Assembly: GCA_963781785.1 (NCBI GenBank)
Contig: CAWAHD010000005.1
Span: 248,001 to 312,000 of the forward strand
Direction: 5' to 3'
DNA from: CAWAHD01 sp963781785
GTDB taxonomy: Bacteria > Planctomycetota > Planctomycetia > Isosphaerales > Isosphaeraceae
Length of the DNA stretch: 64,000 nt
Below are positions 50,959 to 60,003 of the stretch, in pieces; position 1 is the first letter of the stretch, and each line of letters starts with the position of its first letter. A program made the translations under genes and the position numbers. Below the pieces are notes generated by a model. That model was not told the origin of the DNA. It worked only from the letters and a program-made list of their open reading frames with translations, and ran no database searches.

Positions 50959-52032
50959 ATGTCGGAGTCTCCATTCGTCGGTGAGCCGAGCAATCCGGCG
51001 CGGCGAGCGACGTTTTCCAGATGGCGGGCCCTGGGAGTCGCGGCCGGTGCGGCGATTCTGATCTTCGGGGTCATGGTACACACGCAATCGAATCCGGCTC
51101 GCGGCCAGACCGATTCGCCGCCTCGAACCGACCAGACTTCCCCGGCCACCGCGCCGGCGAGCCCGTCGGACTTCCTTGCGGAGATCCGCCGGAGCCTGAC
51201 CCAGCAGCAGGATCGCATGATCAAGCTCGCCGGGCAAATGCTTGAATTCGACGACGCGTCCTCGCGGGCAAGGGATCAGGTCGGAAGCCAGAAGATCCTG
51301 GCGGAAGCGGCCAAGGCGAGATATGAGAACGCCACGCTCGCCCGCGAGATCGCCGAGATCAAGGTCGCCGAATACGTGGATGGTCAGTACAAGCAGGACC
51401 TGGCCACGGTGGTAGGAGAACTCAAGATCGCCGAGGAGGAGATCAAGATCTTGCCGGAGCAAACGAAGGACGCCGAGGCTCGGCTCGCCAAGATCAAGGA
51501 CGCTTCGAAGGGCTCGGCTGTGGACCTCTCGATCGAGGCCGACGCCGAAGCCAAAGTCGTCGCGGCTCGTCTGGTCGAGCAGCGAGCCAGGTTCGTGCTC
51601 GAGCAAGCCGAGAACAAGAAGAAAATCCTGGTGGAATACACCAAGTCGAAGACAATCCGGGAGCTTCGGTCGGGGGTCCAGAAGGCCCACTCCGACGAGC
51701 TGGCGCGGAAAGCAACGTGGGACCTGGAGAATACGAAAGTCAAGCGACTGGAGCGGGACGCCCTAGAGAAGGCCCCCCCGCCTGAGGTGAGGCACGTCCT
51801 GGTGTTGCTCGACCAGGGTATCGCACTTCAGGACAGAATTCGCGGCATGATCGAGCAAGTCACGAGGGAGAGGAATCTGACCGATTCGCGTAAGAAGGAA
51901 ATGCGCGACTCGGTGAGCCAGCTTCGAGCGATCGTCGAGGAGGCCGATGGGACCCGTGCCGCCTTTCAGTTCGACAAACTGAAACCACGGATCCACGAAG
52001 CCGCCGGCCGGCCCGACACACCGAAAAAGTGA
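50959..52032 (+). CDS. Coiled-coil membrane-anchored hypothetical protein (paralog 1)
   Basis: 357 residues. The ATG at 50959 has GAAGGGAG about 10 bases upstream. A cytoplasmic basic N-terminus and one helix (ALGVAAGAAILIFGVMV, about residues 28-44) are followed by a Pro/Thr linker and about 250 residues of charged coiled coil (AKARYENATLAREIAEIKVA, EYVDGQYKQDLATVVGELKI). The stretch A-R-E-(I/V)-A-E-I-x-V-x-E-Y recurs in the next gene and, from memory, in many uncharacterised planctomycete proteins. It is a type II membrane protein with its coil outside the cytoplasm. The function is unknown. Confidence 0.72.
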   Translation: MSESPFVGEPSNPARRATFSRWRALGVAAGAAILIFGVMVHTQSNPARGQTDSPPRTDQTSPATAPASPSDFLAEIRRSLTQQQDRMIKLAGQMLEFDDASSRARDQVGSQKILAEAAKARYENATLAREIAEIKVAEYVDGQYKQDLATVVGELKIAEEEIKILPEQTKDAEARLAKIKDASKGSAVDLSIEADAEAKVVAARLVEQRARFVLEQAENKKKILVEYTKSKTIRELRSGVQKAHSDELARKATWDLENTKVKRLERDALEKAPPPEVRHVLVLLDQGIALQDRIRGMIEQVTRERNLTDSRKKEMRDSVSQLRAIVEEADGTRAAFQFDKLKPRIHEAAGRPDTPKK

Positions 52033-52045
52033 AGGGGAGGTCACC

Positions 52046-53194
52046 ATGCTGGGCCATTGGTTTGACACGTTCCTGAGCGAGCGCGGAGACCGAAGGCTCC
52101 TGCCGCGAGGCAGGATCAACGACCGCGCTATCTTGGGCGTACTGGCCACCACGATGGTTCTCGTGGCCGCCGTCACCTGGGGCTCCGATGGGGCGCCGAT
52201 TCGGGGCGAGACCGATCAAGGGCCTGGACAGAGCGACTCGCTCAAGCCTGCTCCGGCGGCGAGTCAATCCGACTTCCTGGCCGAGAGCCACCGGAAACTG
52301 AAGACTCTGCACGAGCGGATGATCGAGCTCGCCAATCGCCCCAGCGGTGCTCGAGTCGAACCCGGAACGTTGGCGGATCAGCTCCTGAACCAGCAGATCA
52401 CGACCGAGACTGCACGATCGGCCCACCGGAACGCCACGCTCACGCGAGAAGTTGCCGAGATCGCGGTCATGGAGTACACCGAAGGTGTGTTCCGCCAGGA
52501 CGAGGCGACGCTGAAGGGCGAGCTCGGTCTGGCGCAGAGCAATGTGAATATTCAGACAACCGGAATCGACGTCGCCAAAGAGCGACTCGCCAACGCCCTG
52601 CGGGCATCGAACGGCTCGGCCATCGACCTGTCGATCGTATTCCGTTACGCAGATCGCGTCGCCGACTTCGAGCGTCGGGAGCGGAAAGCCCGGCTCGAGG
52701 TGGAGAAGGTCGAATCCCGGTTGAGGATGCTGGCCGAATACACCAAGCCGATCACCGTTCGCCAGCTCCAGGGCGAGGTCGCGATGGCCCGGGCCGACGA
52801 GCTGGCGAAGAAGGCGATTCTTGAGCTGGAAACGGCCAAGGAGAAGCGGCTGAGGGCCGCCGCGGTGGCGGCCGGCGCGATCGGAACACGGAATGCGCCC
52901 CGGTTAGCCAGTCTCCTGGGCAGGCCAACGCGTCCTGCTCCGCCGGACGATGAGGATCGCACGCTGGCCGTGCTCGAAAAGGCCATTGCGGTGGAGGAAC
53001 AGATCCGGATCATGCTGAGCCAGGTCACGACCGAAGGGAGGGTCGCCGCGAAGTTCCAGAACGAAGTCGGGGAATTGATTGGGCGGGTCCAGGCGATTGT
53101 TGAGGAGGCGGAGGGCGAACGCTCGGCCGTCGAGATCGGCCGCCTGAAAGCGCGGATCCATCAAGCGGTGAGCCAAGGAGTGGGGGAAAAATAG
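52046..53194 (+). CDS. Coiled-coil membrane-anchored hypothetical protein (paralog 2)
   Basis: 382 residues, starting 14 bp after the previous gene with GGGGAGGT before the ATG, so the two are an operon. Same plan: a basic N-terminus, one helix (AILGVLATTMVLVAAVTW), the segment SQSDFLAESHRKLKTLHERM matching PSDFLAEIRRSLTQQQDRM of the first paralog, then a coiled coil with RNATLTREVAEIAVMEYTEG and GSAIDLSIVFRYADRVADFE. The paralogs share order and motifs throughout but are clearly diverged, so the duplication is old. A hetero-oligomer of the two is possible. Confidence 0.72.
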   Translation: MLGHWFDTFLSERGDRRLLPRGRINDRAILGVLATTMVLVAAVTWGSDGAPIRGETDQGPGQSDSLKPAPAASQSDFLAESHRKLKTLHERMIELANRPSGARVEPGTLADQLLNQQITTETARSAHRNATLTREVAEIAVMEYTEGVFRQDEATLKGELGLAQSNVNIQTTGIDVAKERLANALRASNGSAIDLSIVFRYADRVADFERRERKARLEVEKVESRLRMLAEYTKPITVRQLQGEVAMARADELAKKAILELETAKEKRLRAAAVAAGAIGTRNAPRLASLLGRPTRPAPPDDEDRTLAVLEKAIAVEEQIRIMLSQVTTEGRVAAKFQNEVGELIGRVQAIVEEAEGERSAVEIGRLKARIHQAVSQGVGEK

Positions 53195-53564
53195 CCGGAA
53201 TCGTTTTGCCCTCGCCCCGTCGGGGAAAGGGTGGCCGAAGGCCGGGTGAAGGGGGGATTGGAGCATCGCCCCCGCTCGAAGCACTGACTTTCCACGAGAG
53301 ACCCTGGCCAGCGTGGGAGGGGTGGCGCCGCCAGATACTGGCTCCCTCTCCCTCCGGGAGAGGGCTGCGGTGAGGGTCCGGTTGATCATGACGGGGATGC
53401 GGATCGGGGTGTTCCACTCGAGAAGGCTCTCGGTGGGGCTCGCCCCTCACCCCAGCCCTCTCCCCAAGGAGAGGGAGCCAGAGAACATACCATCGGCCGC
53501 CCCTACGACATTGTGCCCCGGCGGCCGAAGGCCCGGTGAGTGGGCTTCCCCCCGGTCTCGTCAA
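53195..53564. repeat. Two family B repeats in the gap between convergent genes
   Basis: A short arm at 53211-53259 (CTCGCCCCGTCGGGGAAAGG followed by GTGGCCGAAGGCCGGGTGAA) and a full composite element at 53316-53482. The latter has arms GGCTCCCTCTCCCTCCGGGA and CCCTCACCCCAGCCCTCTCC followed by CCAAGGAGAGGGAGCC, in inverted orientation around about 75 bp. The composite is the reverse-complement relative of 36401-36650. The gap separates the coiled-coil pair from the convergent oxidoreductase gene and has no gene of its own. Confidence 0.8.
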
Positions 53565-55088
53565 TCACGCCCCTGCCGCGGGGTCCTTGCCGTCGATCCA
53601 GTCTCCTTCGAGTTTCTGATAGTCCGGCAAGTGCAAGAGCGAGCCAGTCTCGCCGGCGTGCCAGCCGATCACCTGTGCCGGCTTGCCGCGCTTGTGACTG
53701 ATCTCCTCCCACTTCTTCGACCAGTTGGCATCGGCCTCCGAGACGTTGCCCGTCTCCTTGTCGAAGTAGAAGGCCTTGCCCTCCCGGTAAGACTGCACGC
53801 CGAGGTTGACGGTCGTGATTGCCGCATAGCCCAGGTCGGCCGGGCACAGCGTCTCCTGGTTTCGCGAGCGACAGCACGCCATGAAGTGCTCCCAGAGGGC
53901 GTAGGTGTCTTCCCCAGGCTGATCGGGGGAATAAACCCGGCCTTCCAGGCCCAGATTCCCGCCCGCAGGCGCAGGTTTGCCTTCGAGCGCGTGCTTCTGA
54001 GAGCCGACGACAAACAGCGCATTCTCGCCTTCACCGCCGAATCGAATATTCCCGGTGTGACCGCGGATGACCTCGCCGAGCTGAACGTCGTTGCACATCG
54101 TGGCCGAGATCAAGACCTGGCAGCCTTCGTCGTAGTCAGCGACCACAGTCGCCATGTCGGGCACGTCGCGGCCGTCGTACTCCATGTAGAGACCACCCGC
54201 GCCGACCACGCGCCGCGGGAACCGAACGCCCATCGCGGTAATCAAATGGGTGAGCTGGTGGACGAACAGGTCGGTGTACATGCCGCCGCCGAAATCCCAG
54301 TAACACCGCCATTGCGCGTACTTGGCACGGTTGAAGGGCATGTCGGGCGCGAGACCGAACTCAGTCCCCAAAAACATCTTCCAGTCGATCGTCTTGGGGT
54401 TCATGTTCTTGGTGAGCGGATAATACCGCCACTGGCCGCCGGTGCTGTTGCGATAATAGCTCGTCTGCCCTTGCAGGACGTGACCGATCCTGCCGGCGGT
54501 GATCATTTCGTTGGCCATTTTCCAGCGCGGGTCGGCCGTCGATTGCACGCCCACGGTGAAGACCTTGTTGGTCTTCTTGACGGTCTCGGCGACGCGCCGA
54601 GCCTCGTCAATCGTGTGCGTCATCGGCTTTTCACAGTACACGTCCTTGCCGGCCTCCATGGCGTCGATCGACATCCGGGCGTGCCAGTGGTCGGGTGTGG
54701 CAATCAAGCAAACGTCGATATCCTTGCAATCGAGCAGCTTGCGATAGTCCTTGGTGATCCGGTCCTTGTCTTTGCCTTCGGGCTCCAGCCCGCACTTCTT
54801 GGCCGAGTAATAGAGGCCGCGCTTGGCGTCGTCGTCGCCGTCCCAGACGTCGCACAGCCCGATGATATCGACGAGCTTCTGCTCCTTGTTCTTCATCTTG
54901 AGCAGGATTCGCAGGTGTTCCTGCGCCCGGCCGCCGGGTCCGAGGATCCCGATGTTGATTTTTTCGTTGGCACCCTTGACCGCGCCCACGGCGGGGTGCG
55001 GAAACGATCCGGCGGCCATCGCGGCTCCGGTCGCCAGGCCGGCTGTCTCCAGGAAACCCCGACGGTTGATCTTGCGATTGTCTTTCAT
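53565..55088 (-). CDS. Tat-exported Gfo/Idh/MocA-family oxidoreductase
   Basis: 507 residues, intact. A twin-arginine signal peptide (KINRRGFLETAGLATGAAMA) is followed by a Rossmann domain (INIGILGPGGRAQEHLRIL), DVCLIATPDHWHARMSIDAM and YCEKPMTHTIDEARRV, with the EKP lysine of the family. The C-terminal domain includes YWDFGGGMYTDLFVHQLTHL with the D-x-x-x-H pair common in exported planctomycete members. The length, about 100 residues above cytoplasmic Gfo/Idh proteins, comes from the signal and a longer C-terminal domain. The substrate is unknown. Confidence 0.92.
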   Translation of the reverse strand: MKDNRKINRRGFLETAGLATGAAMAAGSFPHPAVGAVKGANEKINIGILGPGGRAQEHLRILLKMKNKEQKLVDIIGLCDVWDGDDDAKRGLYYSAKKCGLEPEGKDKDRITKDYRKLLDCKDIDVCLIATPDHWHARMSIDAMEAGKDVYCEKPMTHTIDEARRVAETVKKTNKVFTVGVQSTADPRWKMANEMITAGRIGHVLQGQTSYYRNSTGGQWRYYPLTKNMNPKTIDWKMFLGTEFGLAPDMPFNRAKYAQWRCYWDFGGGMYTDLFVHQLTHLITAMGVRFPRRVVGAGGLYMEYDGRDVPDMATVVADYDEGCQVLISATMCNDVQLGEVIRGHTGNIRFGGEGENALFVVGSQKHALEGKPAPAGGNLGLEGRVYSPDQPGEDTYALWEHFMACCRSRNQETLCPADLGYAAITTVNLGVQSYREGKAFYFDKETGNVSEADANWSKKWEEISHKRGKPAQVIGWHAGETGSLLHLPDYQKLEGDWIDGKDPAAGA

Positions 55089-55843
55089 GGGATTGGACTC
55101 CTCGGCCAGGCGACACGCAAACGTTGAGGGTAATTCCGGTCAAAATCACGGTAACTCCGCGCACCCGGGCCGGTCAAGCCGATGCCGGCTCGGCGTGCCC
55201 GTTTACGAATAACCTCCTGGGCGAGCTGGCGGCTCCCCCGACCCGGCAGGCTGCGGGCCGATTCCCGGTCCGCGCGTGCTCGATGCCCGGCTCCGCGATT
55301 GACACATCCTGGCCAGGACCGCCACAATAGAGTGTGTGTGTTGATGTGCGCCCGAGGGAATCCGACCTAACGCCGAGCTCCAGAACGCTCGGGTAAAACT
55401 CGGGCAAGCGGTGGTTTTTTGAAGGTAGACCGGAACAGGTGGCATTCGGTAAAACACGTCCCCGAGGTCGCCCTCGCACCTTGATCCAAGGCCCACGAGC
55501 GCAGGAAACGACCGAACATCGAAGGAAAGGACTGAACTGAGCATTTCACCTTGGGCGCCAACCTCCTGAACGAGCGAACGACTTTCTGTGCCGGCGCTTC
55601 GTCACCGTTCGCCGTCATCGCCAGATGCGGGCACGCCCGTCGCGCCCAACCGCGAGTGTCCGCAGATCGATCGAGTCAACCCCCGGACAAATTTTCGGCA
55701 TACCGGCGGGTTCAATCGTAATTAGGATAATGAGAGCGCCCGATCCGATCCGATTCCGACCCAGCGACACCGGCGATCGCGAGCGAAGGCTCCGACCGGC
55801 GGGGAACTGACTCGAACATCGAAGCTTCACGCGACCAGGACCC
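55089..55843. other. 755-bp intergenic region, no gene recognised
   Basis: Lies between two divergent genes. Several short frames on both strands lack start signals and recognisable motifs. A TTGACA at 55299-55304 has no good -10 at the proper distance and is over 500 bp from the next plus-strand start. No palindromic family member was found. Confidence 0.5.
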
Positions 55844-56848
55844 ATGCCTCGCACGATCCAATGCAACTTTTGCGGCGTGATATTGAACCTGCCTCCGAGC
55901 GTGAAGGCGGGCAAGAAGATGAAGTGTCCGCGGTGCGGCTCTCGGTTTTCGATCAGCCAATCGGAGGCGAGCTCGGCTTCGACGTTTCCCGGCCTTGCGG
56001 ATGCGGCTCCGATGTCGGCTTTCGAGATAGAGAAGCGGCCGGTCAACCTGGATGACCTGCCGGCACCGCTGGCGGAAGGGGACTTGCGGGAGACGTTCGA
56101 CCTGCCCTTGATCGGCGGAAGGGAGGCCGAGACCGGCGAGGCCGTGTCCAGGGCCCACGCCGACGCAGCGGCTCTTTTCGGCGACACCGGCCCGGCCAGG
56201 CGGCGGGTCTCCGCGGCCGAGGCTCGCGCCAGAGCCCGGCGCTGCATCCATTGCAGCGGGTTCGTCCCCCAGGGGATGTCGATCTGCTCCACGTGCGGCA
56301 CCGATCAAGAGACCGGCCTGCGCGTCGGGCTCGCAGATGACCTGGCGCCCCCGCCCCCCCCGCCGCCGGAGGGCCCACCGTTTCATGCTGCCCTGATCGG
56401 CACGCTGGCCTTGGCAGCCAGCGTGATCATGGCAGTCGTGGGATTCATCCAATCCTTTCGCGTCGAGACCACCCTCGAAAACGCCGGGTGGCTTGCCCTG
56501 GCCATCATCTGTGGGCTGGGAATCTATGCGTCGATCCAGTTCCTCAGGGCCAAGTCCGCAAAACTCCTGATCCTCGCCCTGACCTTCGGCGCGGGGCTCG
56601 ATGTCATTGCCTTGATCGGCGTGCCCATCATCCTGCCGAATTTTGACGACCAGGATGTGATCGTCCACGAGGTGCGACCCGACGATCCGGATTCCTCCGA
56701 TGTGAGCATCACCCCCATCGAAGACCGGCTCAACCTCGGGCGGATCGCGCTCGGGATCGCCTTGATCCTCGTCTACGCGATGTTTTCCCTCTACTTGATC
56801 TCGCCGCCGGTCAAGAAATTCATCCACAACCGAGGAAGCCCAGTTTAA
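55844..56848 (+). CDS. Membrane protein with two zinc-ribbon motifs
   Basis: 334 residues. The N-terminal ribbon is IQCNFCGVILNLPPSVKAGK then KMKCPRCGSRF (CxxC ... CxxC). A second ribbon follows at about residues 140-160 (RRCIHCSGFVPQGMSICSTC). After a Pro-rich linker come four hydrophobic helices (ALIGTLALAASVIMAVVGFI, LALAIICGLGIYASIQF, LLILALTFGAGLDVIALIGV, IALGIALILVYAMFSLYLI). The layout, a cytoplasmic zinc-ribbon head on a small polytopic membrane domain, is frequent in planctomycetes without known function. It is followed by a strong inverted repeat that may terminate transcription. Confidence 0.75.
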   Translation: MPRTIQCNFCGVILNLPPSVKAGKKMKCPRCGSRFSISQSEASSASTFPGLADAAPMSAFEIEKRPVNLDDLPAPLAEGDLRETFDLPLIGGREAETGEAVSRAHADAAALFGDTGPARRRVSAAEARARARRCIHCSGFVPQGMSICSTCGTDQETGLRVGLADDLAPPPPPPPEGPPFHAALIGTLALAASVIMAVVGFIQSFRVETTLENAGWLALAIICGLGIYASIQFLRAKSAKLLILALTFGAGLDVIALIGVPIILPNFDDQDVIVHEVRPDDPDSSDVSITPIEDRLNLGRIALGIALILVYAMFSLYLISPPVKKFIHNRGSPV

Positions 56849-56925
56849 AGGATGAAGGATGAAGGATGAACAAAACCCGGACGCGGTCAGATTTGTTCTG
56901 ACTCATCCTTCATCCTTCATCCTTT
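56847..56925. terminator. Heptamer-based inverted repeat between convergent genes
   Basis: The left arm (56847-56869) is AAAGGATGAAGGATGAAGGA followed by TGA, and the right arm (56903-56925) is its perfect 23-bp reverse complement, with a 33-base interior. The arms are built of AAGGATG heptamers. It begins within the stop codon of the zinc-ribbon gene and ends 3 bp before the stop of the convergent acetyltransferase gene, so it could end both transcripts. Confidence 0.65.
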
Positions 56926-56928
56926 GTT

Positions 56929-58299
56929 TCAGGCTGTTGCGCTATCGAGCGGGCTGCGCCAGATCGGCTCGGGCGGGAACAAGATCCGGGCCATCTCGAT
57001 GGCTGTGCTGGTCGACGCGATGAAGCCGTCTTCCACGGACGCCACGTTGATGCCCGTATGGCCCATCAGGAGGCGGACCAAAGCCTGCGGCGTCAAAGTC
57101 AAGTGTCTGCGGCTGAGCTTGTCCGGCTCGACCCGGGCATGCTTCTTGTCGATGTGGATCAGCCAGCGCTGGTCGTCGGTGCTGATTCCCATTTCGACGG
57201 GAAGTGCGCAGCCGGATTCGTGAGCCCGGCGGGCCAGTTCCGGTACGATCGAGCGCAGGAACCTCCCGAGGTCGGGGATGTGATACATCGACGCGATCCC
57301 TTCGTTCACATCCTGATCGACCACCTTCCCCATCACCGTGCGAATGGTATCGATGACGGGGTGATTGACCGGCGCATGCACGATGACTTCCGGATAAGCT
57401 CGCTCCAGGGCCTCGGCACGGACTCGCCCGAGCAGGGCGCGCAAGGCAAGCGGGTGGGCCGGGTCGTACGCGATCTCGAGGATCTTGTGGTCCTTGATGA
57501 AGGCATAGCCCTTGACCGAGTCACCCAGGCAGGCGACCCAGATCACGTGAGCATACCGGCGGCCGATCATCCAGCGCCAGTACTCCTCGGTGCGGATGAT
57601 CGAGCCGGTGGTGCGGGAGTACTGGAGCTCATAAAGTGACATCAGGTCGCCGAGCTCAACCTGCCGCCAGGGACGAACCTGCCATGCGGGCCCCCGGCCG
57701 TCGGCTACCCCGTCGTTCACGAGCGGCAAGTTCCGGCTCATCACCTGGGCATAAGTCTGCCGGCCGCAGACTCCCCATCCCAGCGGCCGGTAATACTGCG
57801 GCATCCCCGTCATGAGAACCTGAAGCGGTATCCCATTCTCGCGCGCTCGCGCACTGGCAAGCCGCATCAGGTTCTGGGCAAACCCTAAACCGCGGAACTC
57901 GGGAAGCGTGCCTACCCAGATTACCCCGTTCACCGGCATTGCGATCGAGCCGTAACGGACCTGGCGCTCGGTGAGATGGAGGTGGCTGACGATCCGGCCG
58001 TCGACCTTGGCGAGGATCCGCTGGTCGGGCCGATAGGCCGGGTCGCCGATGGCGCCCAGGAACGACTCGCGGTCCGGCCCATGGAACACATGGAGTAGGG
58101 TCTGGTAAACGGCTTCGTGATCGGCTTCCGTTCCGAGGCAATATTCGACTGAACCGCGGCGATACGGAAGGCGATTTCCCGGGGCGGGAGCTTTCATCGG
58201 GTCGACCATGATCGAGACGGGGTACGGAAGGCGGACGTACGTGGATGTCTGTGGCAGCTCGACTCGTGCATTCGAACGACGTTTCATTCTGGTAGTCAT
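56929..58299 (-). CDS. GNAT-family N-acetyltransferase, Eis-like length
   Basis: 456 residues from ATG 58299; a TTG five codons upstream (58314) is less likely. The N-terminal GNAT domain has an acetyl-CoA loop in PEFRGLGFAQNLMRLASARA (R-x-x-G-x-A type) preceded by the beta-strand GVIWVGTLPEF. A second, degenerate GNAT-like region (IGRRYAHVIWVACLGDSVKG then YAFI) and a C-terminal domain follow. The order and length resemble Eis-type enhanced acetyltransferases. Acceptor unknown. It is the last gene of a minus-strand run with the BshC-like and GT2 genes, 62 bp after the former. Confidence 0.78.
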   Translation of the reverse strand: MTTRMKRRSNARVELPQTSTYVRLPYPVSIMVDPMKAPAPGNRLPYRRGSVEYCLGTEADHEAVYQTLLHVFHGPDRESFLGAIGDPAYRPDQRILAKVDGRIVSHLHLTERQVRYGSIAMPVNGVIWVGTLPEFRGLGFAQNLMRLASARARENGIPLQVLMTGMPQYYRPLGWGVCGRQTYAQVMSRNLPLVNDGVADGRGPAWQVRPWRQVELGDLMSLYELQYSRTTGSIIRTEEYWRWMIGRRYAHVIWVACLGDSVKGYAFIKDHKILEIAYDPAHPLALRALLGRVRAEALERAYPEVIVHAPVNHPVIDTIRTVMGKVVDQDVNEGIASMYHIPDLGRFLRSIVPELARRAHESGCALPVEMGISTDDQRWLIHIDKKHARVEPDKLSRRHLTLTPQALVRLLMGHTGINVASVEDGFIASTSTAIEMARILFPPEPIWRSPLDSATA

Positions 58300-58361
58300 T
58301 GTACGGGCTCCCAACGTGCGATGCTTGAGCGAAGACCGTCGTTATCTGATTTTTTTTCCGG

Positions 58362-60003
58362 CTAGCTGCGGAGGTCCCCGCTCCCGAGGATTTCCTCGGC
58401 CGCCCTGAACATCGTTTCCTTGAGCCGGCCGACCGGGTGAAGCAGAAGCGAGTATTCCCGGTTCCGCGCCGCCCGGTCCGATCGGAGGCGATCTCGCAGC
58501 CGCGCCCGACGAGCGAGAAGGTCGCTCCGCGGTTCACGCACCCAAGGCTGCAACGCCTGGTTGCACCGCCGGATGGACAAGCATCTGGCCCGTCGTTCTC
58601 GCCGAGACGTGAGGGGACCGGCGATGAGACTCTGCTTAGCCCTGATCAGATTACGTACTTCCTCGCTATAAGGTTCGGTCAATTCCTGGTCCGGGTGGAA
58701 TTGAAGGTTACGAAGCCGGCGCTCGATGTTGGCCTCTTCACCGGCGGCCGCCTTGTCCCTGGGCAGGTCGAGCCAGAGAGTGAGCGAGCACGTCAAGAAG
58801 CCGGGGGGCTCGATTCCGAAATAGCGACGAGAAATCTCGTCCCCCAGCTCGTCGTACTTGGCGCCGCCGATCCCGTGGACGAACAGGTCGCCCAGCAGGA
58901 ATCGGCTGAAGACCGTGGTCATGAGCGCCCGGGTGCGCAGCCGCACCCGCTGTTCGGCCAGGTCGCGGAGTCGTTCGACGGCGCAGCATGCCTCGCGGTC
59001 CGGAGCCAGGGGAAGCTCGATCAGGATCTCGTCTTCTCCGGCGATACGCAGGAGGATCTCCTCGCCGCGCTGCCGTGCCAGGAGGCCGCGGCGCCGCGGC
59101 GACCCCTGTCGCCAGACCCAGAAGGGCGCCTCGAGCCATTCACCGTCGCGCGCCAGCGCCGCGACAGGGTGGTTTTTGCTCCGGATTCCGATGCGCTCTG
59201 CGATATTCCGCCAGGCAGTCGTTATGCACTTTCTGATAGCGGGGAAGCTGAGCCAGAAAATGGGCGACGAACCAGAAGAAGCCGCTCGTCTGGCAGACCG
59301 TGCTGAGCGGAATCTCGAGATTCGAGACGCCCCACGAGGCCTCCAGCTCGCGCCGGGCAAGGGAAAACCGCGTGCCCAGGAGAGGGGTGTCGCTCTGACG
59401 AGCGAGGGCGCGGGGCCAGTAGTCTTCCAGTACCGTTCCCGCTGCCTTCGCGCCGAGGACCTGGCGCACGCGGTCGTCGAAATGGGAGAAGCACGCTTCA
59501 TCCTGCACGGCCAGGTCTTCAAACGGGACGTCGCCCCCCCACCGGTCGAAATCGACGTGTTCCAGCCGCACCAGGCCGTCCCGGACCGACGGCACCGCGA
59601 TCGCGGGCGATTTGGGGATGTCGTTATCGACGATCAGGTTCAGCCCGACGCCGCCGCAGGCGCGCGCGAGCGCGGCGACGGCGAAATTCTTGATCCAGAC
59701 GCCGGGGTGGAACAGCTCGGGCTGATGGCCGGTGACGATCCAGGGAGGGTCCGGCCGGCTGGGATCGTCGCCAGGCTGCGATCTGCCGGAGAGGCCATGG
59801 CGTGTGAGGAAGCCTTCCGAAGCGGCACGCACTTCCCTGCGAACATCGGATCGCAGCCAGCCAGCCGGTCGTCCCTGGAAGTCGTGGTCCCAGCCGGCCA
59901 GGAGCGCCCGGTTGCCCTCGAGCAGATGGGCGGTCTGACCGGCGGGAGGATCCACCAGCAGGCCACCGTCGCTCCCGGGAGCCCGGAGCCGGCGGGCCGT
60001 CAT
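58362..60003 (-). CDS. BshC-like hypothetical protein (one frameshift near 59,195)
   Basis: The start ATG at 60003 overlaps the stop of the GT2 gene as ATGA. The first frame contains WIVTGHQPELFHPGVWIKNF, which recalls the TGQQ-x-L-F-x-GP motif of BshC, the enzyme adding cysteine to GlcN-malate in bacillithiol synthesis. It runs to YQKVHNDCLAEYR. One extra base near 59,195 then shifts the frame, and the protein continues AERIGIRSKNHPVAALARDG, with LLGDLFVHGIGGAKYDELGD and ISRRYFGIEPPGFLTCSLT. BshC proteins also carry a late F-x-HGxGGxxYD-like stretch. Total is about 546 residues, close to BshC. No bshA or bshB was seen, so ligase function is only a hypothesis. Confidence 0.6.

Noticed and set aside
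55299..55330. Promoter starting with TTGACA
   Set aside because: No -10 hexamer at 16-18 bp and no gene start within 500 bp on that strand.
55174..55618. Small minus-strand genes in the 755-bp gap
   Set aside because: Overlapping short frames in all phases, no ribosome-binding site, no recognisable motif or composition of a protein.
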